In this document: in pieces, positions 1-5,289 of the stretch | How positions within the stretch are numbered: the first letter of the stretch is position 1 | Layout: each line of letters begins with the position of its first letter | Source of the DNA: Clostridiales bacterium | GTDB lineage: Bacteria; Bacillota; Clostridia; Lachnospirales; Lachnospiraceae | Reading direction: 5' to 3' | NCBI GenBank assembly: GCA_021203285.1 | Contig: JAJQBM010000262.1 | Span: 1 to 11,866 of the forward strand | Length of the DNA stretch: 11,866 bases | The notes under the pieces: generated by a model | Database searches by the model: none | Told to the model about the DNA's origin: nothing | What the model saw: the letters and a program-made list of their open reading frames with translations, nothing else | Program-made: the position numbers and the translations under genes

Positions 1-70
1 ATTCACAGTAATGCACAAAACATTTGTTCCGAAATTGTTCGCCAAAGAACGCATTTTTTTCACCTTTTTC

Positions 71-88
71 TGTGGATAATGTGAATAA
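71..88 (-). promoter_or_regulatory. Two abutting DnaA boxes
   Basis: TGTGGATAA at 71-79 is the exact reverse complement of the classic DnaA box TTATCCACA. TGTGAATAA at 80-88 directly follows it and is the reverse complement of TTATTCACA, which fits the relaxed consensus TTATNCACA. Related 9-mers with one mismatch lie at 135-143 (TGTGGAAAA, minus strand) and 9-17 (TAATGCACA, plus strand). The window opens with ATTCACA, which would complete another box if the two preceding bases were TT. Such clustering in AT-rich DNA suggests DnaA binding. Whether this is an origin, a titration site or a DnaA-controlled promoter cannot be settled here, and dnaA itself is not in view. Confidence 0.6.
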
Positions 89-208
89 CTTTGTTTATAA
101 GTCCAAAAAATGGCGAAAAATCTAAAAACTCGAATGTGGAAAACTTTTTGAACCAAAAATTATTTTGTGAAATATTTTTTCTTGCTTTTTGCGGCCTTGT
201 ATATATTG

Positions 209-223
209 CCGGTATTTTACCGG
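209..223. repeat. Perfect palindrome, possible operator
   Basis: CCGGTA and TACCGG form 6-bp perfect arms around a TTT centre. The element is the only GC-rich patch in its surroundings and lies 14 bases upstream of the -35 hexamer at 238-243, a common position for an activator or repressor site. No T-run follows it, so a terminator is unlikely. Autoregulation by the downstream PucR/CdaR-type protein is one possibility, but nothing in the sequence proves it. Confidence 0.45.
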
Positions 224-237
224 TCGAAAAATAACCC

Positions 238-268
238 TTGACATCAAAATTGATTCAATTTGCAGATT
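238..268 (+). promoter_or_regulatory. Candidate sigma-A promoter with perfect -35 and poor -10
   Basis: TTGACA at 238-243 is a perfect -35 hexamer. The best matching -10 nearby is weak (CAGATT at 263-268 after a 19-base spacer, three of six matches; TGCAGA at the ideal 17-base spacing is poorer). A promoter with a good -35 and bad -10 often needs an activator, and the palindrome at 209-223 sits just upstream. It would drive the regulator gene starting at 368 with a leader of roughly 90 bases. Confidence 0.35.
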
Positions 269-285
269 TTTTTTCGGAAATACCC

Positions 286-315
286 TTTACTTTTTTGGGT
301 GTTTTGTCTTAAAAT
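286..315 (+). promoter_or_regulatory. Alternative promoter-like pair close to the leader ORF
   Basis: TTTACT at 286-291 (four of six matches to TTGACA) and TAAAAT at 310-315 (five of six matches to TATAAT) are separated by 18 bases. Transcription would begin near 322, almost on the ATG of the leader ORF at 324. In such AT-rich DNA a match of this quality can arise by chance. Confidence 0.3.
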
Positions 316-323
316 AGGAGCAA

Positions 324-365
324 ATGACGACAGGGGGCAGCGATGCCGATAGGGGGAGGCGCTGA
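324..365 (+). CDS. Possible 13-codon leader ORF
   Basis: ATG at 324 opens a 13-codon reading frame (MTTGGSDADRGRR) ending in TGA at 363-365, two bases before the regulator ATG at 368. An AGGAG lies at 316-320, only three bases from the ATG, closer than usual. The ribosome binding site of the regulator (GGGGGAGG, 352-359) lies inside this ORF, so translation of the leader could expose or compete for that site. There is no independent evidence that it is translated. Confidence 0.2.
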   Translation: MTTGGSDADRGRR

Positions 366-367
366 TA

Positions 368-1450
368 ATGATTTCGAATCAGATTTTACAGACAACAATA
401 GACGGATTGAAAAATATCACCCGGATTGATTTGTGCGTGATTGATTCAGAGGGAAAGATTCTTGCGAGTACATTTGCGGAGGCGGATCGGTTTATCGAAT
501 CGGCGGTTGCCTTTGAGGATTCCCTCGCGGACAGTCAGGTGGTTTCGGGGTGCCAGTTCTTCAAGGTGCTTGATGAGCACCAGGTGGAGTATGTCCTTCT
601 GGCCTACGGCGACAGCAATGACGTTTATATGGTCGGCAAGATCGCCGCGTTTCAGATTCAGAATCTTTTGATCGCATATAAGGAGCGCTTTGATAAGGAT
701 AATTTTATCAAGAATCTGCTGCTCGACAATCTCCTGCTGGTAGATATTTACAACCGTGCCAAAAAGCTTCATATTGAAACCGATGCGAGAAGAGTGGTAT
801 ATATTATAGAGACAGACCATGACAAGGACGGCAATGAGCTGGATCGTGTCCGCAGCATCTTTGAGGGCAAGGTTCAGGATTTTGTCACGGCGGTGGATGA
901 GCGACACATCATCGTTGTCAAGGAGGTCGGCGACGCGGATTCCCTTGAGGAGCTCAACAAGACCGCGGAGGTGATATACGGCCTTTTCAAGGGCGATCCT
1001 TCAGTCCATGTTGCGTTCGGCACGGTGGTCAATGAGATCAAGGAGGTTTCCCGCTCGTACAAGGAGGCGCGGATGGCGCTGGATGTCGGCAAGATCTTCT
1101 TTGAGGATCGCAACATCGTCGCCTACGCCACACTGGGCATCGGGCGTTTGATCTACCAGCTTCCGATTCCGCTGTGCAAGATGTTTATCAAGGAGACCTT
1201 CGAGGGGAAGTCTCCCGATGAGCTTGATGACGAGACACTGACCACGATCAACAAGTTTTTCGAGAACAGCCTGAATATCTCCGAGACATCGCGGCAGCTT
1301 TACATCCACCGCAACACGCTGGTGTACAGGCTGGATAAGCTTCAGAAGAGCACGGGTCTGGATCTGCGGGTCTTTGAGGATGCGATCACGTTTAAGATCG
1401 CGCTGATGGTCGTCAAGTACATGAAGTATATGGAGAAGATGGATTATTAA
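368..1450 (+). CDS. PucR/CdaR-family transcriptional regulator
   Basis: This 360-residue protein looks like a cytosolic DNA-binding regulator of the PucR/CdaR group. The C-terminal part (about 295-352) matches the PucR-type helix-turn-helix: NISETSRQLYIHRNTLVYRL followed by a GLDLR element. The middle (about 140-260) resembles the degenerate GGDEF-like CdaR domain, and the first 110 residues look like a small PAS/GAF-like sensor (IDLCVIDSEGKILAS). No membrane segment or signal peptide is seen. The start is well supported: GGGGGAGG lies 8 bases before ATG. Family members usually act as activators of catabolic genes for purines or sugar diacids, but no such gene is near. Its position ahead of ftsEX suggests local control of that cluster, which is inference. 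The ligand is unknown and a specific name is not justified. Confidence 0.85.
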   Translation: MISNQILQTTIDGLKNITRIDLCVIDSEGKILASTFAEADRFIESAVAFEDSLADSQVVSGCQFFKVLDEHQVEYVLLAYGDSNDVYMVGKIAAFQIQNLLIAYKERFDKDNFIKNLLLDNLLLVDIYNRAKKLHIETDARRVVYIIETDHDKDGNELDRVRSIFEGKVQDFVTAVDERHIIVVKEVGDADSLEELNKTAEVIYGLFKGDPSVHVAFGTVVNEIKEVSRSYKEARMALDVGKIFFEDRNIVAYATLGIGRLIYQLPIPLCKMFIKETFEGKSPDELDDETLTTINKFFENSLNISETSRQLYIHRNTLVYRLDKLQKSTGLDLRVFEDAITFKIALMVVKYMKYMEKMDY

Positions 1451-1456
1451 GCAGCA

Positions 1457-1485
1457 GTTCAGCCGGGAGAGCATGTGCGCTGAAC
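1457..1485 (+). repeat. Inverted repeat after the regulator gene
   Basis: GTTCAGC (1457-1463) and GCTGAAC (1479-1485) are perfect 7-bp arms around a 15-base loop, 7 bases after the regulator stop codon. It could be a weak terminator or an mRNA-stabilising hairpin between the regulator and ftsE. The following bases (AGTGGTATTTTGG) contain only a short T stretch, so efficient intrinsic termination is doubtful. Confidence 0.35.
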
Positions 1486-1527
1486 AGTGGTATTTTGGAA
1501 CATGCGATATTTTATGAGGGCAGGATG

Positions 1528-1555
1528 TTGTGCGCGAGTGCCCCTTTTCTATTAT
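1528..1555 (+). promoter_or_regulatory. Candidate promoter for ftsE
   Basis: TTGTGC (three of six matches to the -35 consensus) and TATTAT (five of six matches to the -10 consensus) are spaced by 16 bases. Transcription would start near 1562, just ahead of the AGGAGG of ftsE. Together with the hairpin at 1457-1485 this suggests that ftsEX may be transcribed separately from the regulator. The -35 is poor and the call is tentative. Confidence 0.3.
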
Positions 1556-1579
1556 CACAAATACAGGAGGATAATCAGA

Positions 1580-2260
1580 GTGATTACGTTAAAAAATGTC
1601 AGCAAAGCCTACATTGAAGGCATCCCTGCCTTAGACAGTGTGAACATACATATCGATCCGGGCGAATTTGTCTTTGTCGTGGGCGACAGCGGTTCCGGAA
1701 AATCCACGCTGATCCGGTTGCTTTTGAAGGAGCTTGAACCCACCAGCGGGACGATTGTTATTAATAAGAAAAACCTGAGTAAGGTTTCCCGGAAGCAGGT
1801 TCCGTATTTCCGCAGGAATATCGGCTGTGTATTTCAGGATTTCCGTCTGCTGAAGGATAAGAATGTCTATGACAATGTCGCCTTCGCCCAGAGGGCGATT
1901 TCCGCGTCGAACCGCTCGATCAAGAAAAAGGTGCCGAAGGTTCTGTCTGAGGTGGGACTGGCGGCAAAGTATAAGTCCAAACCGAACCAGCTCTCCGGCG
2001 GAGAGCAGCAGCGTGTGGCGATTGCCCGCGCGCTGGTCAATCAGCCGAAGATTCTTCTTGCGGATGAGCCGACAGGAAATCTGGATCCGGGAAACGCATG
2101 GGAGATCATGAAGCTTATGGAGGAGATCAACAAAAACGGCACGACGGTTCTGGTGGTAAGCCACAATATGGAGATTGTCTCACAGATGAACAAGCGCGTG
2201 ATCACGCTGCAACAGGGTCATGTGGTAAGCGATACACAGATGGGCGGTGAAATGATATGA
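1580..2260 (+). CDS. ftsE: Cell division ATP-binding protein FtsE
   Basis: FtsE is the cytoplasmic ABC ATPase that partners FtsX at the septal membrane; ATP hydrolysis drives FtsX to activate peptidoglycan hydrolases outside. The 226-residue product has all ABC elements: Walker A GDSGSGKST (35-43), Q-loop Q86, signature LSGGEQQR (138-145), Walker B with ADEP (161-164), D-loop NLDP and switch H195. Length is normal for FtsE. The open frame extends back to an ATG at 1487, but the real start is GTG 1580: AGGAGG (1565-1570) lies 9 bases upstream, and the product then begins VITLKNVSKAY as FtsE proteins do. Its stop overlaps the ftsX start by four bases (ATGA), so the two are translationally coupled. 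No catalytic residue is missing. Confidence 0.95.
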   Translation: MITLKNVSKAYIEGIPALDSVNIHIDPGEFVFVVGDSGSGKSTLIRLLLKELEPTSGTIVINKKNLSKVSRKQVPYFRRNIGCVFQDFRLLKDKNVYDNVAFAQRAISASNRSIKKKVPKVLSEVGLAAKYKSKPNQLSGGEQQRVAIARALVNQPKILLADEPTGNLDPGNAWEIMKLMEEINKNGTTVLVVSHNMEIVSQMNKRVITLQQGHVVSDTQMGGEMI

Positions 2261-3165
2261 AATTCAGTACAATCGGTTATACATTCAAAGAGGGGATCCG
2301 CAATGTCTGGATCAATAAGATTTTTTCCATTGCATCCATCGCGACGATGGCAGCCTGCATTTTCCTCTTCGGCATTTTCTACTCGATTCTGGTCAACTTT
2401 CAGAGTGTGATGAATGACGTACAGTCCGATGTGGCAATCACGGTCTTTTTCGACGAGGGGACGACGCAGGAGCGCATCGACCAGATCGGCATGGAGATCA
2501 CATCCCGGTCGGAGGTCTCCCACTTCAATTTTATCTCCGCTGACCAGGCGTGGGAGGAGTACAAGGAGATCTATTTTGAGGGAAACGAGGAGCTGGCGAC
2601 GGCCTTCGGTTCGGAGAACCCGCTGGCCAATGAGGCATCCTACGAGATCTATATGGAGGATCTCTCCCAGCAGCAGGTTCTGGCGGAGTATATGGAGAGT
2701 CTGGACGCGGTCCGGGAGGTCCACCAGTCTGAGACGGTAGCAAATACCCTCTCGGATGCCAACAAGCTGATCGGCGTGATCTCGGTGGCGATTATTGTGA
2801 TTCTGATCTGTGTTGCGGTGTTTTTGATCAGCAACACGGTCCGGACCGGTATTACGGTGCGCAAGGAGGAGATCGGCATCATGAAGATGATCGGCGCGAC
2901 GGATTATTTTGTGCGGGTGCCGTTCGTCGTGGAGGGCGTGCTGATCGGCGCGGTCGGCGCGATCATTCCGTTGGCGATCCTGTATGTCGGGTACGGCAGG
3001 GTGATCAGCTATGTGGCGGATCGGTTCGGGTTCCTGAGCAATATGATAAACTTTGTCTCGGCGAGAAGCGTGTTTACGATTTTGCTGCCGGTGGGCCTGA
3101 TTCTCGGAATCGGCATCGGCTATATCGGAAGCCGTGTCACGGTGCATCGGCATATACAGGTGTAA
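2257..3165 (+). CDS. ftsX: Cell division permease-like protein FtsX
   Basis: This 302-residue membrane protein has the FtsX topology: a cytoplasmic N-terminus (FKEGIRNVWINK), a first membrane helix at about 22-46, a large extracytoplasmic domain (about 47-168), then three more helices at about 170-192, 222-246 and 272-292. The last part contains the conserved cytoplasmic EEIGIMKMIGATDYFVRVPF stretch that contacts FtsE. The external domain is the part that binds hydrolases or their adaptors in known systems. Translation is coupled to ftsE through the ATGA overlap. No hydrolase gene with a coiled coil and CHAP or NlpC/P60 domain is found in the window, so the target of this FtsEX must be encoded elsewhere. 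Confidence 0.95.
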   Translation: MKFSTIGYTFKEGIRNVWINKIFSIASIATMAACIFLFGIFYSILVNFQSVMNDVQSDVAITVFFDEGTTQERIDQIGMEITSRSEVSHFNFISADQAWEEYKEIYFEGNEELATAFGSENPLANEASYEIYMEDLSQQQVLAEYMESLDAVREVHQSETVANTLSDANKLIGVISVAIIVILICVAVFLISNTVRTGITVRKEEIGIMKMIGATDYFVRVPFVVEGVLIGAVGAIIPLAILYVGYGRVISYVADRFGFLSNMINFVSARSVFTILLPVGLILGIGIGYIGSRVTVHRHIQV

Positions 3166-3177
3166 GAGAAAACCGTG

Positions 3178-3204
3178 TGTTTTGCAGAATGTCGCGGCAA
3201 AATG
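3178..3204 (+). repeat. Hairpin 1 in the ftsX-ctpA gap
   Basis: TTTTGC (3180-3185) and GCAAAA (3197-3202) are perfect complementary arms around an 11-base loop; two G-U pairs can extend the stem to 3178-3204. It starts 12 bases after the ftsX stop. No T-run follows, so it is not an intrinsic terminator as it stands. It may be an mRNA processing or stabilising structure. Confidence 0.3.
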
Positions 3205-3221
3205 GTCTGATATCTGTCTGC

Positions 3222-3261
3222 CCGGCATAAACTGTCAGGATGAGAAAGGTTTTATGACCGG
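3222..3261 (+). repeat. Hairpin 2 in the ftsX-ctpA gap
   Basis: CCGGCATAAA (3222-3231) pairs with TTTATG-A-CCGG (3251-3261), giving ten base pairs with one bulged A and a 19-base loop. It lies between hairpin 1 and the protease start. An 8-bp direct repeat CGGCTGCG follows at 3262-3269 and 3281-3288. No T-run is present. The 141-base gap holds no gene. Confidence 0.35.
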
Positions 3262-3306
3262 CGGCTGCGGAGATATCGTCCGGCTGCGAGGAATAATGAA
3301 GAGAAG

Positions 3307-4596
3307 ATGAGAGAAGATAAGACTGAGGGAAACATGGAGTTCCCGGCCGAAAGTGATCGGACAGATAACGTTTTACAGGAAAAAAGGGAAAAGAGAGCAG
3401 AAAAGAAAAACCGGGGATTTGCGAAGGGATTTCTGGCAGGTGTGATCGTGGCGGTAGTAGTGACCGCCGGGGTCTTTGCCGTGATGACGAGAGTGGGAAC
3501 CGGATTGGTTGCCCTGTCCTCCTATGAGCAGGTGCTGGACACCGAGACGGTTGAAAAGATTGAAACGCTGGCGGCTTACATCCAGAGCACCTACTATGAG
3601 GATGTAGATATCGAGGATCTGCGGGAAGGGTTGTACGAAGGACTGTTTGCGAATCTGGACGCCTACTCCCAATACTACACCGCGGAGGAGTATGAGGACC
3701 TGCTGGAGAGCTCGCTCGAGGGAACCTACTGCGGAATCGGCGCCAGTCTGCAGCAGGATGCTGAGACGATGCAGGTCACGGTTGTCCGCGTGTATGACGG
3801 GTCGCCGGCTCGGGAAGCCGGACTTATGGCCGGCGATGTGATCTATATGGTGGACGATTACGAGGTGACCTCCATGGAGCTGTCGGAGCTGGTCACTCAT
3901 ATCCGGGGAGAGGAGAACACGACAGTTCATCTGGTTACATACCGCAATGGGGAGGAGCTGGAGTACGACATCACGCGGAAAAATCTGACCTTCCCCACGG
4001 TGACCAGCGATATGCTGGACGACTCGGTGGGATACATTGCAGTTTCCGAGTTTACGGAGGCGACGACCGAGCAGTTTGAGACGGCGCTGGCTGACCTTCA
4101 GGAGGCGGGGATGGAAGCTCTCATCGTGGATTTACGCTCCAATCCGGGCGGTGTTTTGACGACTGCCTGCGATATGCTGGATCTGATTCTTCCGGAGGGC
4201 CTGATCCTTTACACGGAGGACAGGGACGGAAACCGGGAGGAATATATGACGACAGACGCCACCTCGCTGGATCTGCCTCTGGTGGTTCTGGTCGATGAAA
4301 ACAGCGCGAGTGCGTCGGAGATTTTTGCCGGTGCCATTCAGGATCGGGATGCCGGTACGATTGTAGGCACGACGACATACGGAAAGGGCGTTGTCCAGTC
4401 GGTTCGCTCCTTAAGCGACGGGAGCGCGTTCAAGGTGACGACGCACAAATATTACACGCCGGGCGGCACCTGCATTCAGGATATCGGGATCACGCCGGAT
4501 GTGGAGATCGAATATGAATTTTTGGGCAGCGCGGACGATGAGTACAGCTATGATCTGGATAACCAGATTCAGAAGGCGCTGGAGATTTTGGAATAA
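3307..4596 (+). CDS. S41-family carboxy-terminal processing protease (CtpA/CtpB type)
   Basis: A membrane-anchored serine protease that would trim proteins at their C-termini outside the cytoplasm. The 429-residue product has a charged N-terminus, one membrane helix at about 42-60 (uncleaved anchor), a linker, a PDZ domain (about 138-222) that gates access, and the S41 catalytic domain (about 228-404). The Ser-Lys-Gln catalytic set is visible: S335 in NSASASE, K360 in YGKG and Q364, with the family's 25- and 4-residue spacing. The SNPGG motif is at 278-282. The start is uncertain: ATG 3307 has a distant GAGGA (3288-3292), while ATG 3334 has GAGGGA only 3 bases away. In Bacillus subtilis ctpB also neighbours ftsEX. 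Its substrate here is unknown; an envelope or hydrolase-control role with FtsEX is inferred. Confidence 0.92.
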   Translation: MREDKTEGNMEFPAESDRTDNVLQEKREKRAEKKNRGFAKGFLAGVIVAVVVTAGVFAVMTRVGTGLVALSSYEQVLDTETVEKIETLAAYIQSTYYEDVDIEDLREGLYEGLFANLDAYSQYYTAEEYEDLLESSLEGTYCGIGASLQQDAETMQVTVVRVYDGSPAREAGLMAGDVIYMVDDYEVTSMELSELVTHIRGEENTTVHLVTYRNGEELEYDITRKNLTFPTVTSDMLDDSVGYIAVSEFTEATTEQFETALADLQEAGMEALIVDLRSNPGGVLTTACDMLDLILPEGLILYTEDRDGNREEYMTTDATSLDLPLVVLVDENSASASEIFAGAIQDRDAGTIVGTTTYGKGVVQSVRSLSDGSAFKVTTHKYYTPGGTCIQDIGITPDVEIEYEFLGSADDEYSYDLDNQIQKALEILE

Positions 4597-4616
4597 GAAC
4601 TGTCTTGGAGGACGAT

Positions 4617-5255
4617 GTGAAGAGGAAAAACAGAGATGAGTGCCTTTCAAACTTAATACGGGATTATGAGGAAATGCACATCGCCGAGACCTGCGAGCAG
4701 ATGATCCGGCTGGTGGTGCCGCAGCTTCGGCAGTTGAGGGATGACATGACAGATCTGTACGACCGGCAGGTCATGCAGTATATCACCTCCAGAGTAAAGA
4801 CGCCGGAGAGCATTCTGAATAAGCTGATCCGCAAGCGGCGGAGCCAGACGATGGAGAAGGCCGTGGAGACCTTCCATGATCTGGCGGGGATTCGTGTGGT
4901 CTGCACTTTCCAGGATGATGTCTACCGGACGGTTTGGGAGATTCGGAAGCTGTCGGCCCTGCGCGTGGTCAAGGTGAAGGATTACATCGCGCATCCGAAG
5001 CCGACGGGATACCGCAGTATACATATCATTGCGGAGGTTCCGGCCTGTGAAAGTGACATTCTTCTGGAGATTCAGGTCTGCTCCGCGGCGATGAATTACT
5101 GGGCGATGCTGGATCACCAGCTCAGCTACAAAAACAGCCGGGTTGATCCGGAGAAGGTCGAGAAGATCGAGCAGGAGCTGAAGTCCTATGCCTACGACAT
5201 CGCCAATATTGACAAGAAGTTTTTAAAGATCCGGAAAGCGATCGAGAAGCTGTGA
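4617..5255 (+). CDS. Small alarmone synthetase, RelQ/YjbM type (GTP pyrophosphokinase)
   Basis: A cytosolic enzyme predicted to transfer pyrophosphate from ATP to GTP or GDP, making (p)ppGpp. The 212-residue length matches RelQ/YjbM, which have the synthetase domain alone without the HD hydrolase of long Rel proteins. Motifs present: SRVKTPESILNKL (58-70) and DLAGIRVVC (88-96) for ATP binding, KDYIAHPKPTGYRSIH (121-136) containing the G-loop tyrosine, and EIQVCSAAMNYWAMLDH (151-167) with the catalytic glutamate. In that last motif the usual QIRT is QVCS, so a conserved arginine is replaced by C155. The start is GTG 4617, with GGAGG (4607-4611) five bases upstream; a TTG at 4605 is in frame but overlaps that site. 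It lies 20 bases after the protease and 34 bases before ppk1. Confidence 0.88.
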   Translation: MKRKNRDECLSNLIRDYEEMHIAETCEQMIRLVVPQLRQLRDDMTDLYDRQVMQYITSRVKTPESILNKLIRKRRSQTMEKAVETFHDLAGIRVVCTFQDDVYRTVWEIRKLSALRVVKVKDYIAHPKPTGYRSIHIIAEVPACESDILLEIQVCSAAMNYWAMLDHQLSYKNSRVDPEKVEKIEQELKSYAYDIANIDKKFLKIRKAIEKL

Positions 5256-5289
5256 TTTGATCACGCATATCGCACAGTGGGAGAGAGGA

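Larger units (their letters stand above)
1..367. other. AT-rich non-coding region upstream of the regulator gene
   Basis: No convincing gene longer than a leader peptide is present. The stretch is visibly much richer in A and T than the coding DNA that follows. It contains a cluster of DnaA-box-like 9-mers in its first 145 bases, a perfect 15-bp palindrome at 209-223, a consensus -35 hexamer at 238-243, a second promoter-like pair at 286-315 and a 13-codon leader ORF ending two bases before the regulator start. At 37-60 there is a 4-bp stem (GTTC/GAAC, 6-nt loop) followed by seven T, which might be the weak tail terminator of an unseen upstream gene. The region could be a regulatory intergenic space or a DnaA-binding locus. 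Confidence 0.7.

Noticed and set aside
37..60. Intrinsic terminator at the left edge
   Set aside because: The stem is only 4 bp plus one wobble pair with a 6-base loop; the T-run is good, but the hairpin is too weak to call it as a feature.
1487..1579. N-terminal extension of FtsE from ATG 1487
   Set aside because: No ribosome binding site precedes 1487, the added residues do not resemble FtsE, and AGGAGG is well placed for GTG 1580.
2218..3228. Minus-strand ORF (336 codons) opposite ftsX
   Set aside because: It is rich in H, R and D without domain features and lies fully opposite a convincing ftsX; it is a shadow.
4605..4616. TTG 4605 as start of the alarmone synthetase
   Set aside because: The TTG overlaps the GGAGG that serves GTG 4617, so it would have no ribosome binding site of its own.
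5257..5289. TTG 5257 as start of ppk1
   Set aside because: The extra 11 residues are not part of the PPK1 family, and ATG 5290 has a good ribosome binding site and the standard N-terminus.
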